In this document: one piece after another, positions 50,301-59,800 of the stretch
Layout: each line of letters opens with the position of its first letter
Position numbering within the stretch: position 1 is the stretch's first letter
DNA from: Sipunculus nudus
Lineage: Eukaryota; Annelida; Sipuncula; Golfingiida; Sipunculidae
NCBI GenBank assembly: GCA_026874595.1
Contig: CM049310.1
Location: forward strand, 23,662,058 to 23,726,057
Direction of reading: 5' to 3'
DNA: 64,000 bases
Position numbers and translations under genes: made by a program
The notes under the pieces: generated by a model
Databases searched by the model: none
What the model was told of the DNA's origin: nothing
What the model saw: only the letters and a program-made list of their open reading frames with translations

Positions 50301-50749
50301 ACTTAAACATAATTCCCGGGCCACACCTACAGGTGAACTGGCAGGAGACTGTAACTTAAGCACAACACAGCCTCCCTGGTACCCATTTTCAGCTACAGTT
50401 TAAAAGTTTCTGCAGGCACCAGCATTGATGCATAAAAATTGACACGCCCCCTTTAATTCAGTTTGTTGCATTAACAGCTGAAATTAATTATCTACTGTCC
50501 CAAAGATTTAATAAATGGGGACGAAACCATCATATTTCATGAAAACCAAACATGAAGTAAAAGATGTTAAAGGCAGTACTGTGAGTACCACTGAGTACTG
50601 TACTGTATGTAGTGTTGTGTGTACCTGACTGATCGTACTCTCTCGTCCACTTCCTCCACGGCCGGCTTCAGCAGACCTATCAACCCCTCAGCTAACGCAT
50701 CACGGCGGCTATCCTCTGGTGACACTCTCTGTTCGATTGCTTCTTCCAT
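15008..50749 (-). CDS. SNAPIN: Snapin (SNAPIN, BLOC-1/BORC subunit), complete, four exons
   Basis: Coding exons in transcript order are 50625-50749, 21805-21851, 20065-20183 and 15008-15100 (384 nt, 127 aa plus stop; human snapin is 136 aa). Phases are consistent: AG|A, G|AT, then phase 0. Matches to the snapin family are RDALAEGLIGLLKPAV (human RDLFAEGLLEFLRPAV), SQMELRHHIDGLA (SQVELREQIDNLA), DGYVKKLNNARRRVMLVNN (DPYVKKLLNARRRVVLVNN), ILQNAQ|ERL and AVSKETARRKALLD. Snapin is a small coiled-coil protein of the BLOC-1 and BORC complexes, acting in lysosome/endosome positioning and SNAP-25 binding. Ser44 (in RTSQ) aligns with human Ser50, the reported PKA site; the human Cys66 position appears to be Arg. 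Intron 1 is about 28.8 kb and repeat-filled; introns 2 and 3 carry minisatellites derived from the adjoining exons. Confidence 0.95.
15154..15269. repeat. 116 bp near-perfect palindrome in snapin intron 3
   Basis: TCTGGCCCTGGCATTGACTT at the left edge pairs with AAGTCAATGCCAGGGCTAGA at the right edge. Pairing continues inward through about 50 bp with about three mismatches to a centre at AAAAGATCTTTT. It lies about 54 bp upstream of the exon 4 acceptor in transcript sense. It could be a fold-back MITE or a hairpin RNA precursor. Confidence 0.9.
15270..16289. other. Snapin intron 3 interior, nothing recognised
   Basis: AT-rich sequence with no coding match and no clear repeat copies elsewhere in the window. 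Confidence 0.5.
16290..17310. repeat. Diverged tandem repeat, about 150 bp units, split by a MITE
   Basis: Four diverged units carry 'TGACCTCTGACCTCATTAAAT', 'TTTGATGAGAATGTAAATCAGG', 'TATTGGTTAATATGTATAATG' and 'AGTCACCAAGGGTACCTCCA' type sequence. The first unit is interrupted by the element at 16366-16805. Confidence 0.65.
16366..16805. mobile_element. MITE with CTGTGGT termini and TA target duplication
   Basis: The ends begin CTGTGGTAGGC and, reverse-complemented, CTGTGGTTGCC. The arms share further similarity around 'AATTTCGTGAT'. TA flanks both ends (16364-16365 and 16806-16807). Excising it restores 'ATTGGT..A.TATGTATAATGAG', found intact in the next tandem unit. Confidence 0.75.
18193..20064 (-). 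repeat. 52 bp minisatellite derived from snapin exon 3 end plus donor site
   Basis: About 35 units of 51-52 bp. In gene sense each reads about 30 nt of exon 3 end (CTGGTCAATAACATCTTAAA, then AAATGCTCAG), then the donor and first intronic bases (GTTGGACTCATTATATAACA). The exon codes LVNNILQNAQ at this place, conserved in human snapin, so the exon is the source. Length variation is mainly in a T5/T6 run; units at the far end (about 18193-18290) are the most diverged. The array abuts exon 3. Confidence 0.96.
20065..20183 (-). CDS. SNAPIN: Snapin exon 3 (119 nt)
   Basis: Acceptor CATTATTCAG|, donor GCTCAG|GTTGGA (a weak, non-consensus donor after the GT). It encodes LRKISQNQELPVELDGYVKK, then LNNARRRVMLVNNILQNAQ. 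Its last 30 nt and its donor seed the adjacent 52 bp minisatellite. Confidence 0.95.
20392..21804 (-). repeat. 46 bp minisatellite derived from snapin exon 2 end plus donor site
   Basis: About 30 units of about 46 bp fill nearly the whole 1.6 kb intron 2. In gene sense a unit reads ATATAGACGGCTTAGCTGATG-type exon sequence, then GTGTGTAAATCAGTGTGTAA of intron. The real exon 2 end is ATATAGACGGCCTAGCTGATG followed by GTGAGTAAATCAGTG. Some units have GACAGT instead of GATGGT, still keeping a GT. A short (CCAA)n insertion lies at about 21757-21772 beside the true donor. Confidence 0.95.
21805..21851 (-). CDS. SNAPIN: Snapin exon 2 (47 nt)
   Basis: Acceptor ATCATTTCAG|, donor GCTGATG|GTGAGT. It encodes (R)TSQMELRHHIDGLAD(D), the start of the snapin coiled coil. 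The last 21 nt of this exon and its donor are the source of the adjacent 46 bp minisatellite. Confidence 0.93.
22181..24674 (+). mobile_element. Hairpin-ended element (family B), forward copy, with internal duplication
   Basis: Left edge TAGAATACGGGTAGTCGACA with a small hairpin (GTAGTCG/CGACTAC). Right edge is the hairpin GTATCCGCAAAAC..GTTTTGGCGGATAC. Core units carry GGTGGCGCCACC. Blocks 22852-23362 and 24162-24674 are nearly identical and offset by 1310 bp; between them lies a family-H block (about 23363-24161). The host A-type sequence 'AATAGAGAAA' / 'AAATG' flanks both sides. Confidence 0.65.
26371..30139 (+). mobile_element. Pearl-like element (family C, copy 1), nested in family A copy 2
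   Basis: Starts CAAGGGACCTATGGGTCACG; ends with an ACGG tract (about 30011-30095) and AGCTCAGATGACATATAG then TCAGCTGAGCTAA. The host sequence reads across the insertion as AGAGAAGAA/AAATTGTAAAA, as in the uninterrupted unit at 25685. Much of it matches copies at 42518-45117 and, reversed, 57944-60567. A poly-G run lies at about 29199-29221. Confidence 0.75.
31273..33490 (+). mobile_element. Pearl-like element (family C-related)
   Basis: Starts CAAGGGACCCATGGGTCACA; ends with a GGACGG-rich tract and AGCTCAGATGACTTATAG then TCAGCTGAGCTAA. It holds two core units around 32100-32660 and 32760-33370, and poly-G runs near 31838 and 31940. Confidence 0.7.
33491..34471. other. Snapin intron 1 spacer, nothing recognised
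   Basis: A short minus-strand open frame lies at 33487-33762. I see no domain or splice support for it. Confidence 0.45.
35400..36140. repeat. Tandem array, three units of 234 bp, palindrome-rich
   Basis: Units repeat at exactly 234 bp, judged by 'GGCTAACCCC' at 35471, 35705 and 35939. They are rich in CATGGG/CCCATG and GGGCCC palindromes. Because 234 is divisible by three, long frames stay open, including 258 codons on + (35394-36170) and shorter ones in another + frame and on -. Openness on both strands and a glycine/proline-poor mixed composition argue for a satellite rather than a protein. Confidence 0.85.
36531..36563. repeat. (TA)n(CA)n microsatellite
   Basis: About ten TA units followed by about six CA units. 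Confidence 0.95.
37348..37389. repeat. 21 bp direct repeat made of paired TCTAGA palindromes
   Basis: Two exact or near-exact copies of GTCTAGACGATGTGTCTAGA; a further related TCTAGACACC lies just downstream. Each unit is itself an inverted repeat (GTCTAGAC / GTCTAGA). Confidence 0.85.
37590..38204 (+). repeat. Family-H repeat block
   Basis: Carries 'AACTCGGCCAAAAATC', 'ATATTGGACAATTTG', 'TTTCGGAGAAGAAGATT', 'TGATGCTAGCTCCTGCC' and a terminus 'CGCATAAGCTCGCAGGTTGG' then CTAA. It matches 10240-10605 and 23515-24160. Confidence 0.6.
38352..38392. repeat. (GA)n microsatellite
   Basis: Nearly uninterrupted GA repeat ending in a G-rich stretch. Confidence 0.95.
39474..41300. other. Unexplained insert inside a C-type repeat
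   Basis: C-type sequence stops at 'CTTAATTTTGCC' and C-type core resumes near 41300 ('CACAATACTGAC'). The intervening 1.8 kb has no other copy in the window. It contains a C-run (about 39667-39681), a 67-codon frame (39716-39919: MIIASYSTCNDGPLTFENIQ...) and an octamer ATGCAAAT at about 40260. I do not recognise the peptide. Confidence 0.4.
42518..45117 (+). mobile_element. Pearl-like element (family C, copy 2)
   Basis: Starts CAAGGGACCTATGGGTCACG; ends with (ACGG)n at about 45029-45070 and AGCTCAGATGACTTATAG then TCAGCTGAGCTAA. The first 1.9 kb is nearly collinear with 26371-28220. It carries the module 'GGTTGGACACCTGGATCAAC' shared with copies 1 and 3. Confidence 0.8.
45118..46360. other. 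Snapin intron 1 spacer, nothing recognised
   Basis: 45600-46240 is less AT-rich with several CpGs, and has short open frames on both strands (minus 45663-45866, plus 45976-46239). No family is recognised. Confidence 0.4.
46360..50260. repeat. Large tandem array, five units of about 610-800 bp
   Basis: Each unit has an AT-rich part ('TTTCCTATATGTTACTATGG', 'GAGGCATTGAAAATTGACTA', 'TTTTGGCTGGGTAAATAC', 'GGAGGGACCCTTGTGA', 'AATACGTCACGTRGAACAAT') and a GC block (CATGCCACATGGGACCCGCC, then ATGGGCCCACATGTGGAACA). GC blocks start near 47161, 47901, 48697, 49311 and 50107, so spacing is about 740, 796, 614 and 796 bp. No coding frame persists. Confidence 0.85.
50625..50749 (-). CDS. SNAPIN: Snapin exon 1 (coding part)
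   Basis: 41 codons plus two bases, from ATG (context AAATATGG, A at -3) to the donor GTCAG|GTACAC. It encodes an acidic N-terminus (MEEAIEQRVSPEDSRRD), then the conserved ALAEGLIGLLKPAVEEVDER helix. The start is the first ATG in this frame. Confidence 0.93.
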
Positions 50750-50965
50750 ATTTGGTTTGGTTTTTAGGCAGTGGTCAACATATACAGCCTGGAATGTATA
50801 ATACAGAGTCTAAACCAACGGTGCAGGGACGTAATGTGGACGGTCAACTATCACGAGAACTTCAACATTAGTATACACATGCATATTCTAAACATTCCCT
50901 GATAATGGCGACGGTGTTTCGACGGTTCACTGTTTCGGCACTCGGTAAATATAACACCTCCGTAC

Positions 50966-50977
50966 GATGGCGCCATC
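50966..50977. promoter_or_regulatory. Candidate YY1-type palindrome upstream of snapin
   Basis: GATGGCGCCATC is a perfect palindrome containing ATGGCG on both strands. It lies about 217 bp upstream of the snapin ATG, in a locally CpG-containing stretch. Assignment as a promoter element is an inference. Confidence 0.35.
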
Positions 50978-51056
50978 TATGTATGAGTGACGATACCACT
51001 TGGGGGACATGACATGGTTAAAAATTAACATGCAAGAACATGACTTACTTTGGCCC

Positions 51057-51078
51057 GGGGGGGGGGGGGGGGGGGGGG
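51057..51078. repeat. G22 homopolymer
   Basis: Uninterrupted G run. Its length in the assembly is likely to be uncertain. Confidence 0.9.
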
Positions 51079-53760
51079 AAGAGTGGCATTCCACTGTTTT
51101 TAAGTTCTTTACTGTAATTGGTACTATTATTAAACATTCATTACAATATTATCAATAATAATTTATTTCATAAACTATAAAATCTACTAGATGATAAGGG
51201 AATATTACATTATATATATATATGTAATTAAATTAGCAATTTAAAATAAAAATAGATTCAAAACAATAACAGTATTTGATTCATTACTCTTATCAAATTA
51301 TTTAATAAGAGTATGGATTCATAAGCGAATCTACATTTGGCAACGAAATTCTTGGTTAACATTGGTCTGAACAAATAAGTTTCATTTTAGATTTAAATGA
51401 TTACAGAACAGAAGCGGATCAAGAGGAACCCGCTCCTCCCCACTTTAAGCCGCCGCAACCTTTTTTAAGGGTTTGAGACCAACTGTTGCTGCCCCCCCCC
51501 CCTATCCCCCGTCTATTTCCAGTCCTTAGGACCTTTATTTTAGGTTTTGTCATTAGTCCTCCTAGGTTGGGCCCCTCCTTATACTGGATCCGCCCCTAAC
51601 AAATATTGTTTTTACAGATGCTGCATGAATTGGTTCCAAAGTTATGGACCAGATACACTACAACCTCGCATGAATATGCTAATCTTGCTGACCTTGTGAG
51701 TGGAACAACCAAAAGTTCCTGGTGGAATGAGCGGAGCACATGATTTTGATGGTATTTATACGGGTAAAGTTGAATGAACACTTGCAGACAGGACAGTTTT
51801 ATTCGGCAATGAATACATTGGCCAGAACTTTAAAATTGATACTTTCGTTTTCCTTATAAAGTGATCAATTATGTACATAGACCATGATCGAATGGTTTAA
51901 GACCTTTGGCGTAACCCAAAATCGTTGCTACGTCCATCCGTGCTTCTATTTTGAAGAACACTCGCTCACATCTCAAGAGTCGTTATAGATTTCCATGTAG
52001 ACATTGGAGAGCTTTAATTGTACCGAAGACTCGTGGCACCAAAATACTAAAAGTAAGGGGGTGTATATCTGATGTCTATTTAATAAATATAATCCATTGG
52101 ACCTTTTACACAAATAAACAATAAGAGCCGATCCTATAGTGTGTACAGGTTGAAAATTTGTTTATATCCACTTGTCTGTAACAATTGGGGGGGGGGGGCA
52201 AAAATGGCTGCCGGTCGTATTCGAAACAAGCCCATGAAAGACATCTGGCATCATTTTAAGACAAAACTGGGTTTTGGAAATGAAAAAAAAAGATTACATT
52301 TCTTCATGTGGTCTCACGATCAACAGCTAGGTATATAGGGGGGGGGGGGGGGGGCTATATTTCAATGTCCAATCTCAAGAAGTTACATACTGCCCGGTTT
52401 ATGGCGGTCCGATATTACCTGCGAAATCTAATAAGAACCTCGCACCTATATAAGTCTGAAACCATTAAAACTTCTTAGTCCAATCAACCCCCCTCGATTG
52501 CTTTTTTTTTCTCTCTATATTATCAAGGGCTCATGCAAGTACTTTGTGTACTAATAGCCTGTAGAAAAAGCGCATCCATCATTCATGTGGCATAATAAGA
52601 ACCTTTCTTAGCAGGGGTTGCCTTCAGTTCTTTAATATGTGTATATAGCATACAGGAAAGGATCCAGTACAGACGAGACAGCCCTAGTACGTATTCAGAA
52701 TTACACACTCGGCGCCCTTGGTAAAAAAAGATGGTTTGTTAAATACGTTGTCATGGATCTCTGGGCGAGTAGGCTAAACAAAGTAGGGGGCCTACATGTC
52801 TGTCTGTTTCCCCTTACAAGACCAGAGACCCGATCTAGCGCACGTGTGACATTTAGGCCTACAAAACAAAAAGAAGAAACTTGAGAAGAAACGTGGAAGA
52901 AACATTGATAGAAAGCTTGAAAAATCTGGAAGTTTCGCGGGTGGCGTGTTTATGATTTTCGTCATTGGTCGCTCCCGGTACAAGTGGGTTTCCACTTGGG
53001 TATAGGCCTACTAGTACAGGTGTAGGCAAACGGTTTCAGAACAAAATATACACAGATACCGTAGTATTTTAAAGTTTAACTTTTCACGTGTTAAGCATCA
53101 AATGATTATTAAGTACGTACGACTTCAACGGGAACTAAATAAATATTTTTTTGTGATATTTTATCTCGAGATCTTAATTTTTTGGTCCTATTTTTTTTTT
53201 TGGTGAAATTCTATCTCGAGACGATAATTTGTTTCTGTCCAAAATCAGCAACCGTAGATAATTTAACAGCAGATTAAAAAATAATGCCAAGTGTAATTAT
53301 ATATAGGCCTAGTAATAGTACTTTCAAGAAATAGTTCCATTTATTTTTCACACAAGATATATAATGTCATATTTAAAAAAAAAATAATTCTGGAAGCTTT
53401 TGGGTATATGTTGATGCTGTAAGTTTTGTGCGAATAAATATTATGATTAAGCAGTCCCGTTGTAAGTTATGTACAGCGGTACATGAGAACTTCTTTTAGA
53501 TGCCCAAGGGGCACCATGTGGCGTGGACCTTATCCTCGTGTGCCATTCTCCACCTTCAGCAGTGTAAGCTAGCCATATAAAACTGTATTTTTCTTACATG
53601 TTGGGAGAGAAGCTCAAGGCCTTTTCATTTAATACACTAAAGAACAAATATAAGAACAACTCAGTACGTTATCTGATACCCTATCAATGTGAAATATGAT
53701 ATAAAAAATATTGTGTGAGGTGACATGTTTATTATATTTAAACTAAACTGTGAGATACAG
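51079..53760. other. Interval between snapin and RPL7, degraded repeats
   Basis: 51409-51599 looks like a small element with related GCGGATC ends ('AGAAGCGGATCAAG', 'CTGGATCCGCCCCT'). G-runs lie at about 52189 and 52338. A plus-strand frame at 52141-52338 contains MAAGRIRNKPMKDIWHHF, which I do not assign. A reverse-transcriptase-like scrap is listed separately. No host gene is recognised. Confidence 0.45.
52639..52800 (+). pseudogene. Reverse-transcriptase fragment of a non-LTR retrotransposon (relic)
   Basis: The translated AYRKGSSTDETALVRIQNY, then a D-L motif about 25 residues on, resembles the RT block Q-x-x-[YF]-R-K-x-x-S-T-E-T-A-L-L-x-[VI] of CR1/Jockey-like elements. The downstream catalytic region is degraded (MDLWASRL in place of a D-L-x-x-A-F-D motif) and the frame is short. 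It reads as a dead fragment. Confidence 0.5.
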
Positions 53761-53816
53761 AATCCCCCAGCGTCATACAGAATCCCCCAGCTGGGGATCA
53801 AAACAAAACCCAGGTC

Positions 53817-53834
53817 CCGGAAGTCGCCGGAAGC
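53817..53834 (+). promoter_or_regulatory. RPL7: Paired ETS/GABP-type motifs of the RPL7 promoter
   Basis: CCGGAAGT (53817-53824) and CCGGAAGC (53827-53834) lie 10 bp apart just upstream of the probable start of transcription. CCGGAAG motifs are typical of ribosomal protein and other housekeeping promoters. Confidence 0.55.
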
Positions 53835-53838
53835 ACGA

Positions 53839-53848
53839 CCTCTTACCC
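53839..53848 (+). promoter_or_regulatory. RPL7: Candidate 5' TOP start of RPL7 mRNA
   Basis: CCTCTTACCC is a pyrimidine tract beginning with C, about 20 nt before the ATG. A 5' terminal oligopyrimidine tract is the translational control element of ribosomal protein mRNAs. The exact cap site is inferred. Confidence 0.5.
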
Positions 53849-53858
53849 TACCGTCAAC

Positions 53859-53869
53859 ATGGCCGACAG
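53859..53869 (+). CDS. RPL7: RPL7 exon 1 (coding part, 11 nt)
   Basis: ATG GCC GAC AG|GTACGA. Only three codons and two bases precede the first intron, a common arrangement in ribosomal protein genes. The split codon becomes Ser with exon 2. Confidence 0.88.
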
Positions 53870-56800
53870 GTACGATCACAGATTATGGTCGAATATTATC
53901 GAATAAAATCTGGTCTAATTAAAGGCCATCCTCATATTATATCGGGAGAATTCAGTTCCCAACTAGGTTTAAATCACATACAACATCTACTTTATTTTCC
54001 TTATGGCTAAATATCATTTATCTGGGCCAAACCTTTCCTTCGTGTCGAAGTGACAACGCGACTGACAGGACGTGGTATATTTGCAGTGTTAATGCTGTCC
54101 GCGACCCTGTGTTTTATATTCACATTTTGTGTCATGTGATAAGATTTATGCTTGGAATGTTATGGTAACTATGCGTGTGTGGTTTACAGGATGTTTTGTC
54201 TAATGAGGGACTCCATTGATTCACACTCAGTCCTTCCCAGTTCCTCCATTATAATGTACTTTGCGATGAAATTGTGCAAAATACTTGAAACAAGTGATAG
54301 TTTGCCTCGTGTTTCATTGTTGACCATCAAGTTTCGTTAAAATTCACAGGCTCTTGTGTCCTCATGTTTAAGTGACGTTTGTAAAAAATATATAATTCAA
54401 TGATTAAACTAGACTTGCCTAAGTTCTCGTAAGACGAAAGGTGAGACAGAACCAAAGGTAATGTTTAACAGGTGATACATGACATTAAAAATAACATGCC
54501 TGGATGATAATTGTGCATGAGAAAACAGTCACGGCATCGGCTGGCTTTTATTAGTTTAATATGGGCGATTATATGAGAAAATGTACTGTAAAGCGATGGT
54601 AAATGTCAAACAAGTCTTATGATATTTCCAAACTAATCAAAGAGATTCCTTTCTCTGTTTTACCAAATCAGGTGACCGGTATTCAGTTTATCTCGTCTTG
54701 CTGACATCCCATTTACAGTAGCATGTGCTACCTGACAAAAACATTACTAATGGCTACGGTTTCTTCATTACAAAATAAGAACAGTTGTAAATAAGTTGCA
54801 TAGGTAGTACTAGATTATTAGAGCCCCAGACCTGTGGACCTTTGTTTAACTTGTGGACAAAGTGCATTACAATTGCTAAGCAGCACATGTTTGACCCCCA
54901 TGCAGGACTTGTAACATAACTGACCAATTCTTGCCAGACTGATGATGAAATACAAATACATGTACTCAGCTATTGGAATCTTATGCTTGTACCTTGCTGC
55001 CTGAAAGTTAAGTGTGTGGATTAAAATATAAACTAGATAGACAATTACTAAATACTAGAGAGCTCTTCCACATAAAATGAGGAGGTAATGACTTGAGCAG
55101 TTGATATTGGTAAATCTTTTTCATATGTGCATCATCCTTTAATCTGGTGTAATTTTTTTCAGCGCGAAGAAGTTGCCGCAGGTTCCTGAGACCCTGCTCA
55201 AGAAAAGGAAGAAAAATGAAGAACTCAAGGCCAAAAGGGCAGCTTCAGTCATTGCCAGTAAACTGGTAAGTGATGAAAATGATTAATAGAAACACAATTG
55301 GAAGATATCCATTTGACTTGGGACTGATGATTTCTGCCATAGTCAGAAATGTATTTGTTTTATCTCCCTCAAATGTTTATCTTGTGAACCTCTTTTGAAC
55401 AATAGGACTGTGCAAATTGGTGAAAAGTCAAGCTTTCCCCTGTGAAATATTTCCTTTATACTTATACTTGAGATCTGAATAAAGTCTTCATGGCTAAAAT
55501 AGATCATATTTTGTTACTATTTATTGAATACCTGATCTATTTTTGCATTTAGGGTAGTTCAGAAATTACTGGTGTCATGTGGCACCCACTAGCCAGGAAC
55601 AATGCACTCCCTGTTTATTAAGGCTGTTTTTTTTAAAACCATTTTTCTATGACAGAAGAACCGTGAGAAGCGAAAAATCATGTTCCAACGTGCTGAGAAG
55701 TACATCAAGGAGTACCGCATCAAGGAGAGGGATCAGATTCGCTTTGCTCGTCAGGCCCGCAAATCTGGCAATTTCTATGTGCCACCAGAGGCAAAACTGG
55801 CCTTTGTGATCAGGATCCGAGGGTAAGGTTTATGTTATTCATCCATCCCTCAGCATTATAATTAAGATAGCATCACTGGTATGACATCTATTTGGACAAC
55901 ATTCAATAGTTTTACTTCATTTGGTCACATGTTCGACCCTGGGTGTGTAAAATAATAAGCCAGGTGGATTTGTGTGGATCTTTTTCTTTATTTTTGGAAT
56001 AGTGGATCTTTTTCTGATTCCTGTAAAAGTTTTTGTCTGAGATGAAAGGTCAGGGATATTATGGTTTTGAGACTGTTGCGCTCACAGTATGGACAGTCTG
56101 TGAGCGAGGTAACTTTTAAATATTGCATAAATATTGGTCAGAGGACAAAGCCCATTTAAAATTGAGTCCTGCCCTTCACCATGAGGTTGACAACAATGGC
56201 ATGATCCATCATTTGTGAAAATTAGAAAAAAAAATTTATTGAAAATCTCTACTCTCCAGAAAGGTTCTGAAAAAGGATATTCAGTAAATTTTTGTTACCA
56301 AATATATTTAACAACTTAATCTTGTATGAAAGACAGTGATACCACCTCACTACATTTTATCTGGTGGTTGTTTTTGCCAGGCATTGCTACTGAACAACAT
56401 AAGCCACATCACTAAAAAAACAATGGATATCCATAAAAATATCCAAAAACATAGAAGTAGGTCACAACGGTGCACAACCTCCTGTTCTCTTGTTTAATCC
56501 ATTAACAAAACTTGTGGCACCATCTTTGAAGATGTCAGTAGTTATGCTTCAGAGGAAAGCAGCCTGTCTGAAATGGAGTATAGCCAAATTCATGAGATAC
56601 TGTGGCATCATTGATGCTAGGATTTCTTCTTTTTTTTAATTTGATATAAAATATAAAAAAAGTTCTTCGGAAACCTTCACTTGTCGGTAAATCTGTTAAA
56701 ATTCAAGATCTCACTTTACCCTGGGATATTAATGTAGTGTGACAATAACAGCTTTGTGTAAAGCATTGAAGCTATATTTTTTTGTTGTTGCCATGACCAA

Positions 56801-59800
56801 ATCTTACAAAGTCTGGGAAGATATGAATTTGCTAAATATGTGAGCTATTAATGTACATGAATATTAGAAAAGAAATGCTTGCAAATTCATTTGAGCTTAA
56901 TTGGTCTTAAACTCAATTTAAAATGAAAACTTAATGAACTTGGCCTTCATGTTGAAGAAGTTTCTATTTCAGCTGAAATTTTGGGACTGACTAAATACAT
57001 ACTCTTCATTTTTCCTTTCCAGTATTAATGGTATCCATCCAAAACCACGCAAGGTGATGCAGCTGTTGAGATTGCTTCAAATCAACAATGGAACCTTTGT
57101 GAGATTGAACAAGGCTACCATTAACATGTTGAGGCTGGCAGAACCATACCTGGCCTGGGGGTAAGTTGTCAGTAGAGATATTACAAAAAACATAGTGTTG
57201 TGATTTTAGTTCATCTAATATATAAGTCAGTAGTAGGAGAGTATTTTGTCAAATTAGAGAGCTGTAAATTTGTGCACACTGCTGTCTTGGATAGTTCTCT
57301 TAACTGACCATAAAATCCATTCTTTCTAAAATCTTGTTGCCAAAAACAGTTTTTTTTTCAATACAGTATAAGTCTGTCTCTACATTAAAAGAGCCTCAGC
57401 ATTTTTAGCTCAGCTGACTATAAGTCATCTGAGCTTTAGTCGTGGTCCATTGTACGTCGTCCGTCTGTCTGTCCAGATACATGTCCGTCCGTAAGACTGG
57501 CACGTTTCGACACCATTGGACCTACAAATCTGAAATTCGGCATACAGTTAGATGTCCCCAAAATCTCCTACCATGCCAAAAATAGGGTCAATAGGACTTC
57601 GTTCCTTCGAGATATTAAGGAAAAACCTCAATTTTTTATTAGAAATCTATTTTTACACTTCAGGACTGCCTAATATCAAAAACCACTTATCTGGTTTTCT
57701 TCATATTTACCATAAATATTACTCTATAAAGTTCCTATGTACATGCCAGAAATTAAGTCAGTATTATTTAATTTAAAAAAGTGATGGGCCCAAATATAAT
57801 GGATTTTGTAAAAAAATCAGGACAGATATTTGGTCACTTAAGACCAAAAGTGTTAAAGGTAGGGACTTTTTTTCAGTAATACAACTTTAATTAATCAAAA
57901 TTTAATTGTATACCAAAAATTAGATCAAAATCTGTTAAATTTTTTAGCTCAGCTGACTATAAGTCATCTGAGCTATAGTCGTGGTCCATTGTCCGTCGTC
58001 CGTCCGTCTGTCCGTCCGTCCGTCCGTCCGTAGATGTGGCACGTTTTGAAACCGTAAGACCTAGGAATCCAAAATCCAGCATAATGTTAGATGTCCCCAA
58101 GATCTCCTACCAAGCCGAAAACTGGGTCTTTTCGACTTCGTTCCTTTGAGAAATTAAGGAAAAACCTCAATTTTTTATTAAAAACCTATTTTCACTCTTC
58201 AGGACTGCCTAATATCAAAACCACTCATCTGTTTTTCCTCATATTTACCTTAAATATTCCTCTATATAGTTCCTATGTACATTCAAGAAAATATGTCTGT
58301 ATTATATAATTTAAAAAAGTTATGGACCGAAACATAATGCATTTTGTAAAAAATCAGGAAAGATATTTGATCACTTAACACAAAACATGTTAAAGCTATG
58401 GACCTTTTTTCCAGTAATATAACTTTAATTAATCAAAATTAAATTGTATACCCAAAATTAGATGAAAATCTTTTAAATTTTTTAAAATATTAATAAAAAT
58501 AAAAAATTGGTACCTTAAATTTTGCCCAACTTTGACCATGGCACGTTTTTTTCCTGTAAGTATTGTGGATTTAATTTTCACAGCATGTTTTTGTTACCTT
58601 TTCAACTGTTAACACCAAAAATTTGAAACCAGTTGATCAAAAACTGTAGATTTTATTCAAGTTTTCAAGCACAATGTAACATATTGTATACATCAAGCTA
58701 GTGTTATGCAGTTTGCAAGAGCTCAGCTCCCCAGCTTCAGCTCTTAGTTCCTTAAATTCGGCATACAGCTAGATGTCTCCAAAATCCCCTACCATGCCAA
58801 GAATTTGGTCACTAGGACTTAATACCTTCAAGATATTAATGAAAAACCTCATTTTTCCATTAAAAACCCATTGTTACACTTCAAGACTGCCTAATATCAA
58901 AACCACTGATCTGACTTTAATCATAAATAATATACATATTTTTCATTCTCTATGCACATGCCAGAATGATGTCAGTATTGCGTAATTGTTTTAAGTTATG
59001 GGCCCAAACATAATGCACTTTGTAAAAAATCAAGAAATATATTTACTCCCTTAACAAGGGCATTGCTGAAGCTAGAGATTTTTGTCAGGGATGTAACATT
59101 ATTTAATCAAGATTCAATTGAATACCCAAAATTAGTTATGAATTTTTCAAATTTTATAAGTTATTAGTATAAATGTAAAATTAGTAACTTAAATTTTGCC
59201 CAACTTTGACCATGGCACGTTTGTTTCCTGTGAGCACTGTTGATATAATTTTCATATCATGCACACATAAGGATTTCAGCTTTTAAGTTTAGAAAGCTGA
59301 AAGAAATTGCCCAAAAATTGTAGCTTTTATTAATGTTTTTATGAGACCCTGTCAGACTTTGGCTCTCTCCAGCCCCTCTTGAGTCACCTGTATGTTGACC
59401 TTGTTGAACTTTCAGCAAATTATGCATGCTTGAGGCGAGGCATACAGGGAATCCAGGCAGCTTATGGCCAGCCACAGTTGATCCAGGTGTCCAACCCAAC
59501 TCATCTTGTAGTTTTAACCAACTACATACAATAAACAATAAATTAATAAATTTTTATTGGTTTTTAATAAAAAATTAATGAAAAATAGAAAAGGAATTTG
59601 TTAGTTTATTATAACAGGAAATTAACTTGCAGTTACTGATGATATAAGAATCTTGTATTGATGGATAGAATGTCACGTATTCCAAATAACACCATGCAGT
59701 CACCTATGGTATTTTTCAGTTCAATTTTAATAATAAAGAAGTAAATCATATCATTCATTACTAATCATTAGGGGTCATATGATGGAAATTAATGATAGAC

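Noticed and set aside
52141-52338. Frame with MAAGRIRNKPMKDIWHHF as a BED-type zinc finger gene
   Set aside because: No zinc ligands follow and the frame ends within about 45 codons beside G-runs. Too little to support a call.
53760-53860. tRNA-derived SINE overlapping the RPL7 start (minus strand)
   Set aside because: A T-arm-like CTGGG...CCCAG and an A-box-like GGTAAGAGG can be seen, but the loop carries an extra TTTTG and no tail or second copy is present. Paired ETS motifs and a TOP tract explain the region better.
55266-55330. C/D snoRNA with box C GTGATGA at the start of RPL7 intron 2
   Set aside because: Box C would overlap the 5' splice site GTAAGTGATGA, leaving no room for processing.
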